This document shows positions 1 to 8,538 of a DNA stretch of 64,000 nt, piece by piece. This DNA comes from Pedobacter jejuensis (lineage in GTDB: Bacteria > Bacteroidota > Bacteroidia > Sphingobacteriales > Sphingobacteriaceae). A program made the position numbers and the translations under genes. The notes below the pieces were generated by a model. That model had not been told where the DNA came from. It made no database searches and saw only the letters and a list, made by a program, of their open reading frames with translations. The stretch lies in the NCBI RefSeq assembly GCF_003725795.1, contig NZ_RBEE01000004.1:1-64000 (forward strand). Reading direction: 5' to 3'. Numbering within the stretch: position 1 is the first letter of the stretch; the number at the start of each line of letters is the position of its first letter.

Positions 1-20
1 ATGAGGTGTATAGAAGAAAT

Positions 21-677
21 GGTTATATTGATTAGAAATTTGCATAGAAAAATCAGTGTAATCTCAAAATCGGTGTAATCATCTTCAAAAAGGTTAATTA
101 CCGACGAAGACGCGGGGTAAAATGATTAATTTTTCAACCGTATAAGAACATTCGAGCTTTGATGTTCTTATATATCTTATATGGTTAAAATCTTTGGAAA
201 AGCGCTTTCAAAAATATATTTGTTTGAAAGTTAAATTGTGCTTTCTAATAAATCAATAGTTCATTTTTAAACCATATAAGACATATAAGGAACATATAAG
301 CTGGGTGTATAATCTGATAATCTTGATTTAATTTGCCTAGAAAAATCAGTGTAATCTCAAAATCGTTGTAAACATCTTCAAAAAGGTTAATTACCGACAA
401 AGACGCGGAGTAAAATGATTAATTTTTCAACCATATAAGAACATTCGAGCTTGGATGTTCTTATATGTCTTATATGGTTACAAGCTTTGAAAAGCGCTTT
501 TAAGAATACATTGTTTAAAAGTTGAATGTACTTCCTAATAAATCAATAGTTCATTTTTGAACCATATAAGATATACAAGGAACATATAAGCTGGGTATAT
601 AATCTGGTATTATTGATTAGAAATTTGCCTAGAAAAATCAGTGTAATCTCAAAATTGGTGTAATCATCTTCAAAAAA
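21..677. repeat. 293-bp tandem repeat, 2.1 copies, gene-free
   Basis: The 693 bases before the first gene hold two full copies and a partial third copy of one unit. The shared anchor TAGAAAAATCAGTGTAATCT starts at 45, 338 and 630, giving periods of 293 and 292. Each full unit carries a nested hairpin: in the second copy AACCATATAAGA (429-440) pairs with TCTTATATGGTT (468-479), with AAGAACAT (437-444) and ATGTTCTT (455-462) inside. More AACCATATAAG-like words follow, and a GAAAAGCGCTTTC-like palindrome lies in the unit. No convincing reading frame was seen. It looks like noncoding intergenic repeat DNA. Confidence 0.85.
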
Positions 678-693
678 TCGATAAAATCACCTT

Positions 694-2127
694 CTAAAAG
701 TAATCCTCTTGTGCGGTCTTAGCAAATAGTTGTGGAGCAAAATTTACCAGATACAACTCTTTCTTGGCTCGAGTTACGGCGGTATAAAGCCACCTTAAAA
801 AATCCAAATCAATCATCTCTTCGGTTAAATAACCTTGGTCGGCGAAAACGGCATCCCATTGTCCGCCTTGGGCTTTATGGCAAGTAACGGCATAGGCAAA
901 CTTAATTTGCAAAGCATTATAAAATGGGTCTTGTTTAATGGCCAGCATTCGTTGCCGCTTGTTGGCAATATGACTATAATCTTCATTCAAGCCATCAAAA
1001 AGCTTTTTGTTTTGTTCGTAAGGTAGGTTTGCAGATTCTAAATTTAAGGTATCCAACATTACTTTGCAGCTAATTTGCCCGGCCGATTGAAAATCCATAA
1101 ACTCCAAAGTAGCATCAGCAAAACGGAAACCATAACGTTCCTCCTCCCCCCTCACCCGAATCACTTTCGCCATATCACCATTGGCAATAAAAGCAGTTTC
1201 TTCATTTTCGGGCAGCCAGAAATAATTGTTACGAACCACCATAATTTGGTCACCACCCGTTAATTCTTCTTCGCGATAGAGCAACCTCGCCCTGATTTGT
1301 TGGTTGTAAATATTGGCCGATTTATTGGAACGACAAACCACTAAAGTGTTTTCCATACCGAACTTTCGATAAGCATATTCCAAACCCTCAACCAATCGGG
1401 CGCCCGCCATGTTAAAAATATCCTTATAATTTTTAGTCAGGAATTTTGGCAAAGGATTATCTGGATTTTTAGAAATCTGGTTCCTCAGCATGGTTGCATT
1501 GGCTAAAATTCCCGATTTTTTTTCCTGCCTAACCACTTCTTTCAACTCAACCGCAGTAATGGATAACGCGAATTTATCTTTCAAATATTGTTCGTTCAAT
1601 GCAGGGCTTTCCAAACTTCCAACTGGAGATAATTGTGCGGTATCGCCCACAAAAAGCAAAAAACAGTTTTTAGTATTGTACACAAATTCCAGCAAATCCC
1701 TCAAAATAGAAGAACCTGTTTCGTTAAATTCATCGGCAATCATAGATGCCTCATCAATAATAAAAAGTGTGTTTTCTGATAAATTTGGCGCCAGCTGAAA
1801 CTGCATTTCTGGCGATGCAGCAGAGCGTTTCCGGTAAATCCTTTTGTGAATGGTTAATGCCTTTCGGTAAGAATATTGGCTCATTACCTTCGCCGCCCTA
1901 CCAGTTGGCGCCAATAATTCGCTCCTTAAATTAAACTTTGCCAAAACTTTTACCAAAGCCGCAACCGAGGTAGTTTTACCTGTACCCGCATAACCTTTAA
2001 GCACAAAACAACGATATTCATCCTCTTCCTGCAAAAACTTCGACATCCGCTCGCAAAAAAGCAATTGCTCTTTGGTTGGCGTGTGTTCGTAAGCTTGGGC
2101 AATGAGTTGACTTTTATCGATGTACAT
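694..2127 (-). CDS. ATP-dependent RecD-like DNA helicase (SF1)
   Basis: A 477-residue superfamily 1 helicase of the compact RecD2/Dda-like kind, expected to unwind DNA 5' to 3' with ATP. Visible motifs: Walker A GYAGTGKTT at about residues 45-53, Walker B LFIIDEAS at 121-128, the late motif HKAQGG near 417-422 and the motif VI region TAVTRAKKELYLV near 449-461. It lacks the long N-terminal region of true RecD2 proteins and shows no RecBC partners nearby. The gene ends next to the 293-bp repeat. The ATG at 2127 is the natural start because the helicase fold begins soon after it. Helicase identity is secure; its cellular role is not. Confidence 0.9.
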   Translation of the reverse strand: MYIDKSQLIAQAYEHTPTKEQLLFCERMSKFLQEEDEYRCFVLKGYAGTGKTTSVAALVKVLAKFNLRSELLAPTGRAAKVMSQYSYRKALTIHKRIYRKRSAASPEMQFQLAPNLSENTLFIIDEASMIADEFNETGSSILRDLLEFVYNTKNCFLLFVGDTAQLSPVGSLESPALNEQYLKDKFALSITAVELKEVVRQEKKSGILANATMLRNQISKNPDNPLPKFLTKNYKDIFNMAGARLVEGLEYAYRKFGMENTLVVCRSNKSANIYNQQIRARLLYREEELTGGDQIMVVRNNYFWLPENEETAFIANGDMAKVIRVRGEEERYGFRFADATLEFMDFQSAGQISCKVMLDTLNLESANLPYEQNKKLFDGLNEDYSHIANKRQRMLAIKQDPFYNALQIKFAYAVTCHKAQGGQWDAVFADQGYLTEEMIDLDFLRWLYTAVTRAKKELYLVNFAPQLFAKTAQEDYF

Positions 2128-2507
2128 GTAATGTTGAATGGTATTATTACTGAATGGTTTGATTTAAGTTTTTGGAAAGCAGTTGTAGTACTCTTCGGCC
2201 GCAGCAGTCCGTCTTTCCGCTATATCTTTTTTGTGAATGGTTGTGCTATTTCAATTGAAGTATGCAACAAAAAAGGATGCCGCTGCAATACGGTTTAAGT
2301 GGCAAAGATAGAGGCTTTTTTTAAAGTTGGTTGCTGCAGGATGTATAATTACTTTTTGAGAGTTGACAACTTTCTTTCCAAAGCCCTATAAAGTTGTCAA
2401 CTCTAACTTTCCATAAGGTTGAAATACTAATGGCTGCCAACAAATAATTGTTATTTTCTCTGCGAAAATCAGTGAAATCTGCGGGAAAATACTGGACGAA
2501 TCTTCTA
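2128..2507. other. Gene-free gap with one strong hairpin
   Basis: About 380 bases lie between the helicase start and the end of the next leftward gene. Short frames on either strand here lack recognisable domains. The main structure is the hairpin at 2359-2404, annotated separately. The stretch at 2455-2490 resembles the 'AATCAGTGAAATC' words common in intergenic DNA of this phylum. Confidence 0.6.
2359..2404. repeat. Hairpin of the TTGACAACTT family
   Basis: AGAGTTGACAACTTT (2359-2373) is perfectly complementary to AAAGTTGTCAACTCT (2390-2404), a 15-bp stem with a 16-base loop. The same core recurs in three tandem hairpins at 48325-48542. No T-run follows on either side, so it is not a textbook terminator, although it lies just past the end of the leftward gene ending at 2508. 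Confidence 0.8.
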
Positions 2508-3647
2508 CTACAACAATAACGTCTCAATCCTATGAGCCATCACCATATTTTGCTGTTTGCTCCAACTAAAAATGGTAAAATGCCCATCTTGCGATGCAAC
2601 CAAACCAATAGCTTGCGGTTGGTCGTTAACAAACTGAGCAACAGAGAAATGTCTCGTTCCACCCAACTGACCAGGATATAGAATTTTATCTTCTCCACCA
2701 AGAATTGGTTCAGAAAAAGCAATCTGTTCAACTGTTGGTTTCCCTTTCGCACGACCGATTTTAGCACCAAAAGCTAGTAAATCGAATTGGTCGTTAATAA
2801 TCGTAGCACCATCAACGGCAGTTAAACCTGCTAAATGTTCAACCTCGCGACGCAAAGCGCCTTGAGAAAAAATTTCAGTTTGGTTACCACTTTGTTTAGC
2901 CAGATCAGATAAACCACAAAAAGGTGGCTCAACTAAATACTGAATTGGATGAATGATAGATTCTTCCCACTTTTGGTCGTTTTTCGGTACAATAAGCAAA
3001 GCACCACCTCGACCATGGCCACGCATTGAAACTGAAAACTGAATCAGAATATTAATTGGGTCGTTCCAGCTTGCCAGCACCGTTAAATCTAACAAAGCTT
3101 TTAAAATCGGCGGACAATCGCGGTTTAAACAACTCGTATCATCCACAATTCTAATTTGCTCTCCTTTTAAAACTGCCACATTGGTAAATTTACCAATTCC
3201 ATAGATCCTGCGGTGTTTAATTACAATTAAGCCAGGTTCCGAGACATCCACTACAAAACAAAAGTTGGGAATATTTAATGTTGTACCCCAAATGTAAAGT
3301 TCGCCATCCTCTTCCCAAACGCCTAGGTGAATACCCGAACGCTCAATCCCAGGTGCTATTTTGGTAAGCGTATTGGCATTTAAGGGTAAAGGTTTTGCAA
3401 ATTTTAATGGTTTTGAAGTTTGTGAAGGCGGTAAAAAAGCAATAGAAATTCGTGGAGAGTGTCCTTCTTCTTTCCTTAAACTGCTCCAAAAAGCCACATC
3501 AATTAAGGCCTCAATAATTTTTTTATCAGGCTGAGTTGCCAAATCTTCCTCGCCTTGCGCTACTGCATTCTCATGCAGTTTTATAAAATGTTGCTCAATT
3601 TTAACCGCAACCGTGTTCGCTGCTTTATAAGTAGGCTTGTAACTCAT
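2508..3647 (-). CDS. DACNV-type putative nucleotide sensor (DisA_N-related)
   Basis: A 379-residue protein whose C-terminal third resembles the diadenylate cyclase (DisA_N) fold: a DGA motif at about 279-281 and GGTRH at about 329-333, matching the DGA and GTRHR signatures of c-di-AMP cyclases. The usual second Arg of RHR is Phe here (RHF). It has no transmembrane segment and no DisA helix-hairpin-helix region. Proteins of this build are called probable sensor domain DACNV proteins. Whether it makes, binds or ignores c-di-AMP cannot be told from sequence. It stands alone, transcribed leftwards, with its ATG at 3647. Confidence 0.7.
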   Translation of the reverse strand: MSYKPTYKAANTVAVKIEQHFIKLHENAVAQGEEDLATQPDKKIIEALIDVAFWSSLRKEEGHSPRISIAFLPPSQTSKPLKFAKPLPLNANTLTKIAPGIERSGIHLGVWEEDGELYIWGTTLNIPNFCFVVDVSEPGLIVIKHRRIYGIGKFTNVAVLKGEQIRIVDDTSCLNRDCPPILKALLDLTVLASWNDPINILIQFSVSMRGHGRGGALLIVPKNDQKWEESIIHPIQYLVEPPFCGLSDLAKQSGNQTEIFSQGALRREVEHLAGLTAVDGATIINDQFDLLAFGAKIGRAKGKPTVEQIAFSEPILGGEDKILYPGQLGGTRHFSVAQFVNDQPQAIGLVASQDGHFTIFSWSKQQNMVMAHRIETLLL

Positions 3648-3762
3648 GTTTCGAATTTAAGCCGAATATTTTGAATTTTGAACAACTGAAAGGTTTGATT
3701 TTGGTCAAAAGATTTAGTTTGATTTAACAGCAAAGAACACAGAGAAATTTTAAACACCAAGG

Positions 3763-3825
3763 CGCAAAGAACACAAAGTTATTTGCAGCAACAAAATTGA
3801 TACGCCCAACTTTGTGTCCTTTGCG
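3763..3825. repeat. Long intergenic hairpin of the CGCAAAG family
   Basis: CGCAAAGAACACAAAGTT (3763-3780) pairs with AACTTTGTGTCCTTTGCG (3808-3825), 18-base arms with one mismatch. It sits in the divergent gap between the DACNV gene and the DUF3822 gene. Related words ('GCAAAGAACACAGAG', 'CCGCAAAGAGCGCTAAG') occur at 3730 and 5215. It looks like a repeated palindromic intergenic element; a regulatory role is not shown. Confidence 0.65.
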
Positions 3826-3879
3826 AAAAAACTTTGTACCCTTTGCGGTTAATCCTTAAAAAACTCTATTTTTGTTTCA

Positions 3880-4686
3880 ATGAGTAAAAACAGCCTTTTA
3901 TTAGTCGACCCGAATTTTAAAGCTGATGCATATGCAAACTGCCATTTATTGTTAAAAATAACGAATGATAGTTTTTCTTATGCCGTGGTTGATAAAGATT
4001 CGGAGCAGGTTAATGTAATTTTCGATAAACAAGGCTGTGAAAATTTACAACAAGATTTACAGGCTGCTTTCGAAAATGATAGCTATTTATCTCAACAATA
4101 TGGAGCTATAAAAGCTGCTGTACATACCTCAAATTTTATCTTCATCCCTGATGAATGGTTCGATGCCGATAACCTTGCTGTTTACTCAAAATTCTTAGGT
4201 TCAGATAGTAAGATTTATACCAAACATCACGATGCATTTGGGTTTAAAACGCTTTTTTCATTAGATGAAAATGTTGAAGAAAGACTTCCTGAAAACACTA
4301 TTCTTTACCCACAATCTTCGCCATTATTGGCTTTAGTTAATCATTTATCTGGTGATGCTTTATTGATAGATTTTACTGCAGCATCATTCAATGTATTGTT
4401 TGTAAAGGATAAGAAAGTTAACTTTCAAAACCACTACCAAGCCGAAAATACCGAAGAATTTAACTATTTTTTGTTACTAATTATCGAGCAATTGGGATTG
4501 AATGAATCTACAGCGGTTTATTTGCAAGGCATTATAAATGAAGATGATGCCTACTACAATACTTTGCTAAAATACTTCAATAACTTATATTTCTTTCTTC
4601 CCGCAGGCAAACAGGAGAGTGAATTATTGGCCGATATGCCAAAACACTATTTCAGCGGATTACTTGCTTTAAATTTATGCGAATAA
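3880..4686 (+). CDS. DUF3822 family protein
   Basis: A 268-residue soluble protein resembling the Bacteroidota DUF3822 family, whose members usually sit directly before rsmD. Here it overlaps rsmD by 10 bases, so the two are almost certainly co-translated. The opening segment (SLLLVDPNF) and central strands resemble an actin/ASKHA-like ATPase fold, consistent with how the family is sometimes described, but I see no diagnostic phosphate-binding motifs that would prove activity. No signal peptide or membrane segment is present. Its function is unknown; the conserved neighbour suggests a link to ribosome methylation or simply shared expression. Confidence 0.75.
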   Translation: MSKNSLLLVDPNFKADAYANCHLLLKITNDSFSYAVVDKDSEQVNVIFDKQGCENLQQDLQAAFENDSYLSQQYGAIKAAVHTSNFIFIPDEWFDADNLAVYSKFLGSDSKIYTKHHDAFGFKTLFSLDENVEERLPENTILYPQSSPLLALVNHLSGDALLIDFTAASFNVLFVKDKKVNFQNHYQAENTEEFNYFLLLIIEQLGLNESTAVYLQGIINEDDAYYNTLLKYFNNLYFFLPAGKQESELLADMPKHYFSGLLALNLCE

Positions 4687-5213
4687 TTGGAGGAAAATTA
4701 AAAGGCATACGTTTGCAGCCTCCTGCAAATTTACCTGTTCGCCCAACAACTGATATGGCCAAAGAGGCCTTATTCAATATTCTAAACAATAAATTCGACT
4801 TTGAAAACTGCACTGTTTTAGATTTATTTTGCGGAACAGGAAACTTAACTTTCGAATTCGCTTCACGGGGTGCGGAAAAAATTTTAGCCGTAGATATGGA
4901 TTACGGTTGCGTTAACTGGGTAAAAACTACCGCAGCCAAGCATGAGTTTAACCAGGTTGAAGTACGTAAAGGCGATGTTTTTAAATTGCTGAAACAAATG
5001 ACAGGTTCTTACGATTTAATTTTCGCAGACCCACCATATAACATGCCAAACATTCCTCAAATTCCTGTTTTGGTGAAAGAGCAACAACTACTAAAACCCG
5101 ATGGTTTATTGGTTGTAGAGCATCAAAGTAATATGAAACTAAACAGCCAGCCTGGTTATACTGAAACGCGAAAATACGGCAACTCTTCGTTTAGTTTTTT
5201 TGAGTTTGTTTAA
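4677..5213 (+). CDS. rsmD: 16S rRNA (guanine-966-N2)-methyltransferase RsmD
   Basis: A 178-residue class I SAM-dependent methyltransferase that methylates G966 of 16S rRNA during 30S assembly. Family hallmarks are clear: the N-terminal MRIIGGKLKG followed by RPTTDMAKEALFNIL, motif I DLFCGTG at 49-55 for SAM binding, and the catalytic DPPY at 118-121. Length matches the family. It starts inside the end of the DUF3822 gene (10-base overlap), which supports the ATG at 4677. Confidence 0.95.
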   Translation: MRIIGGKLKGIRLQPPANLPVRPTTDMAKEALFNILNNKFDFENCTVLDLFCGTGNLTFEFASRGAEKILAVDMDYGCVNWVKTTAAKHEFNQVEVRKGDVFKLLKQMTGSYDLIFADPPYNMPNIPQIPVLVKEQQLLKPDGLLVVEHQSNMKLNSQPGYTETRKYGNSSFSFFEFV

Positions 5214-5340
5214 CCGCAAAGAGCGCTAAGTTTTTCGCAAAGAACCCAAAGCTTAAAGCAAGAAAAGCTAAAGCATATTAAAAGGTTTATAAATTACCAT
5301 CATACCGATGGAAACAAAGAAATATTTAAAATTTAAAAAT

Positions 5341-5366
5341 TTCGGTCTGTAGAGATACAGACCGAA
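5341..5366. terminator. GNRA-capped hairpin between convergent genes
   Basis: TTCGGTCTGTA (5341-5351) and TACAGACCGAA (5356-5366) form a perfect 11-bp stem closed by a GAGA tetraloop. It lies between the converging rsmD and cystathionine beta-synthase-type genes. A-rich sequence follows on the right and AT-rich sequence on the left, so it could end transcription from either side; the T-tract is imperfect both ways. Confidence 0.55.
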
Positions 5367-5437
5367 GGAAAAAAAGTCTAAAGCAATTTTCTAAGTCTAG
5401 AAAATCAACTACCTTACCAAATAAAAATTAGAGATAC

Positions 5438-6799
5438 CTACCCTGAAATTGCATTTATGATGTCATACTGCGTAATAATTTCAATTTTACCAGATTCGTC
5501 CTCAACCAAAACAGCAGAATTTTCTTTGTTAATTAATGATGAAATTTTATCGATGGAGGTATTTAGATCAACAAAAGGAAACGTTGCCGTCATAATTTCT
5601 GAAATAGCGGCAGATTTCAATCCCGGGTTTTCAAGCAATGCCGATAAGATATCACTTTCTGCAATTTTACCCACAATCATGCCTTGCTGCGTTACCGGAA
5701 TTTGAGATATATTCATCGATTTGATGGTATTTATCGCCTCCAAAACAGATTTAGTTGCATCGAGCGTTACAATTTCGGTTGTTTCTTTCTTAGCCAAAAT
5801 TGATTTAGCAGTTAATTTTTCATCTTGCAAAAAGCCACGCTCACGCAACCAGTCTTCGTTATACATTTTACCCATGTAACGGCTGCCATGGTCGTGGAAA
5901 ATTACCACAACGACATCTTCTGGCTTTAATTTATCTTTCAATTGAATTAAACCACCAATTGCAGCACCAGCTGAGTTACCTACAAAAATTCCCTCTTTAC
6001 GGGCAATATCTCTAGTCATTAATGCAGCATCCTTATCCGTCACCTTTTCGAATAAATCAATTACATCGAAGTTTACGTTTGCTGGCAAAAAATCCTCTCC
6101 AATTCCTTCTGTGATGTAAGGATAAATTTCATCCTTATCAAAAATCCCTGTTTCTTTATACTTTTTAAATACCGAACCATAGGTATCAATTCCCCAAATT
6201 TGAATATTAGGGTTTTTCTCCTTTAAGTATTTACCAGTTCCAGAAATGGTTCCGCCTGTACCTACCCCAACAACTAAATGGGTAATTTTACCTTCTGTTT
6301 GTTCCCAAATTTCGGGTCCGGTTTGTTCGTAATGCGCCTGCGAATTGGCTAAATTATCATATTGATTTGGTTTCCATGAATTTGGAACTTCACGCTCTAA
6401 GCGGGAAGAAACTGAATAATAAGAGCGTGGATCTTCAGGTTCAACATTGGTAGGACAAACAATTACTTCAGCACCAAAAGCACGCAAAGCGTCAACCTTT
6501 TCTTTCGATTGTTTATCAGTTGTGGTAAAAATACATTTATAACCTTTAACAATTGCTGCCATAGCAAGCCCCATTCCGGTATTTCCTGATGTTCCTTCGA
6601 TTATCGTTCCACCTGGTTTTAGCTTACCACTTTTCTCAGCATCATCAATCATTTTAATCGCCATACGATCTTTAATTGAATTGCCTGGATTTGTAGTTTC
6701 TATTTTGGCCAAAATTGTGCCTGGAACATTTTTCGTAATTGTATTTAATTTTACCAGTGGCGTATTGCCAATGGTTTCTAAAATATTATTATACCACAT
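5438..6799 (-). CDS. Cystathionine beta-synthase-type PLP enzyme with CBS domains
   Basis: A 453-residue fold-type II PLP enzyme that condenses serine or O-acetylserine with homocysteine or sulfide. The PLP-binding Lys is in NSIKDRM (Lys43), the substrate loop GTSGNTG is at 69-75 and the phosphate loop GTGGT is near 178-182. Residues from about 335 to the end form a pair of CBS domains, the build of eukaryotic-like CBS; these may sense an adenosyl ligand. The N-terminal haem-binding region of the human enzyme is absent. Cystathionine beta-synthase versus cysteine synthase activity cannot be decided from sequence. It is monocistronic, facing rsmD. Confidence 0.88.
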   Translation of the reverse strand: MWYNNILETIGNTPLVKLNTITKNVPGTILAKIETTNPGNSIKDRMAIKMIDDAEKSGKLKPGGTIIEGTSGNTGMGLAMAAIVKGYKCIFTTTDKQSKEKVDALRAFGAEVIVCPTNVEPEDPRSYYSVSSRLEREVPNSWKPNQYDNLANSQAHYEQTGPEIWEQTEGKITHLVVGVGTGGTISGTGKYLKEKNPNIQIWGIDTYGSVFKKYKETGIFDKDEIYPYITEGIGEDFLPANVNFDVIDLFEKVTDKDAALMTRDIARKEGIFVGNSAGAAIGGLIQLKDKLKPEDVVVVIFHDHGSRYMGKMYNEDWLRERGFLQDEKLTAKSILAKKETTEIVTLDATKSVLEAINTIKSMNISQIPVTQQGMIVGKIAESDILSALLENPGLKSAAISEIMTATFPFVDLNTSIDKISSLINKENSAVLVEDESGKIEIITQYDIINAISG

Positions 6800-6979
6800 A
6801 TTGCAAAATTAAGCAAAGGCATTAAGTATTTTATAAACAATATTTTATTCGAAACATAATTTTGATAATAAAATTTTAATAGAATTATATTGCATAATCT
6901 ATAATAATGATAGGCATTATAGATTGATTATTGGGCAAAATGCAGTATTGGCTATAGAGCTTATCCAAAATCAAATTTA

Positions 6980-8074
6980 TTAAGCCAGCTTATAAACCTT
7001 ACCAGGTAGCGAAATTATTATGCCTTGCATTTCTAATGTAAGCAGCACAATGGATAATTTGCTCTGTTGAATGTTCAAATTAATGCAAAGTTCATCTATA
7101 GATAACTGACCATTCTGTAAAACTTCAACAACTTTTTGTTCATTCGCAGTTAGGTTAAGTTGCAATGTAGTTTGAGCTTGTTTCTTTTTCTCCTTCACTT
7201 CATCATCCCAACCTAAATAATAAATCAAATCATGTGCATTGTTAATTAATCCTGCCCTATTGGTTTTGATGAGAAAATTACAGCCTTCAGAAAACACATC
7301 ATTTGTTCTACCTGGGAAAGCATATACATCTTTATTGTAAGAGTTGGCAATTTCAGCGGTAATTAATGCGCCACCTTTTATAGATGCCTCTACAACTATA
7401 GTAGCATCTGCAATGCCTGCAATAATTCGGTTTCGTTGAGGAAAATTTTGCCTGTCGGGATTTGTTAAAGTCGGGTACTCTGATAGCAAACCACCATTCG
7501 ATACCATTTTTTGTGAAACTGCTTTATGAATCTGTGGATACAATCTGTCCAAGCCATGCCCAAGTACTCCAACAGTTGCAATTTCATTTGTGATGCACTC
7601 TTTATGTGTAGTCACATCAATTCCGTAAGCTAAACCACTTACAATTAAAACATTATAAGGTGCCAGAACCTCGCAAAGTTGCCTGCACAACGTTTTACCA
7701 TATTCGGTTGCATTTCGCGTACCTACAATGCTTATAATTCTTGGATGATTTAAATCTGCCTTACCCTTAAAATAAAGTAAAATTGGTGAATCAAAGCAAT
7801 TTTTTAAGCGTTTTGGATAATTTTCATCTGAGAAAAAGAGAACTTCTATACCATGTTTTTCAATAAATTTTAATTCTTCAGCAGCCCGTTTTAATGCGTC
7901 GGTACTTAATATGGCTTCAACAGTCTTATCTCCTATCCCTGGTATTTGCAGCAATTGTTTTTTATTGGCAGAGAACACAGCTTCGGCACTACCACAATAA
8001 GCCAGTAAATTTTTGGCATTTACCGGACCAATTGATTTAATAAAAGTTAAAGCGATTTTATGGAGCGTACTCAT
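6980..8074 (-). CDS. dprA: DNA-processing protein DprA
   Basis: A 364-residue DprA/Smf protein, which binds incoming single-stranded DNA and loads RecA during natural transformation. The N-terminal ~70 residues contain helix-hairpin-helix motifs (LLQIPGIGDKTVEAIL). The Rossmann-like core follows with SIVGTRNATEYGK, GLAYGIDVTTH and a PQRNRIIAGIA segment. The C-terminal ~65 residues form a winged-helix tail. Length is normal. The 88-aa gene upstream on the same strand is 56 bases away. DprA is widely conserved, so it alone does not prove competence. Confidence 0.95.
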   Translation of the reverse strand: MSTLHKIALTFIKSIGPVNAKNLLAYCGSAEAVFSANKKQLLQIPGIGDKTVEAILSTDALKRAAEELKFIEKHGIEVLFFSDENYPKRLKNCFDSPILLYFKGKADLNHPRIISIVGTRNATEYGKTLCRQLCEVLAPYNVLIVSGLAYGIDVTTHKECITNEIATVGVLGHGLDRLYPQIHKAVSQKMVSNGGLLSEYPTLTNPDRQNFPQRNRIIAGIADATIVVEASIKGGALITAEIANSYNKDVYAFPGRTNDVFSEGCNFLIKTNRAGLINNAHDLIYYLGWDDEVKEKKKQAQTTLQLNLTANEQKVVEVLQNGQLSIDELCINLNIQQSKLSIVLLTLEMQGIIISLPGKVYKLA

Positions 8075-8130
8075 TGATGTTTAGGCTAAGGTGAATAAAT
8101 GCGGGATGATTTATTTCCTTAATTATTAGC

Positions 8131-8397
8131 CTAAAAATCGATATCAATTAAGCTTTTAATCGGTATATGAATATTATTTTTGAGTTGAATGTATTTTTCT
8201 GTAACTGACCAAACTGTCGTATCAACTCGTTTCGGACCAATAGTGGTATTAAACGTAATTACTGCTTTAGATTTGAACTCATTTCCAAGCCTTTGAGCTT
8301 CATCTAATTTAATTTTTAATTCTTCAGTAAGATCATCTTTCGAATTGATGATATTTAAATAGCTTATATGTTCTTTTTCTACGATCTCTATCGGCAT
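8131..8397 (-). CDS. Hypothetical 88-aa protein
   Basis: A small soluble protein with no recognised domain. The sequence looks genuine: it starts with ATG (8397), has alternating hydrophobic strand patterns and ends in the repeated theme VTEKYIQLKNNIHIPIKSLIDIDF, which reads as a small beta-rich fold. There is no signal peptide. It lies upstream of dprA on the same strand and could be co-transcribed with it. Function unknown. Confidence 0.6.
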   Translation of the reverse strand: MPIEIVEKEHISYLNIINSKDDLTEELKIKLDEAQRLGNEFKSKAVITFNTTIGPKRVDTTVWSVTEKYIQLKNNIHIPIKSLIDIDF

Positions 8398-8483
8398 AAT
8401 ATGTATTTAACGATTTTTGTTAAACAAGCTTATTAAAATTTTAGAAAAAAAGCAATCTTTGAACTGTAATTTTAATTTTTAAT

Positions 8484-8520
8484 CATAAAAAAAGCCGACA
8501 TAAGTTAAAATGCCGGCTTC
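8484..8520 (-). terminator. Rho-independent terminator after the S41 protease gene
   Basis: Read leftwards, AAGCCGGCA and TGTCGGCTT (8511-8519 and 8492-8500) form a stem with a ten-base loop, followed by seven T residues. It lies 20-50 bases past the S41 stop codon. Confidence 0.85.
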
Positions 8521-8538
8521 AAAATTTATTTGTTTGGT

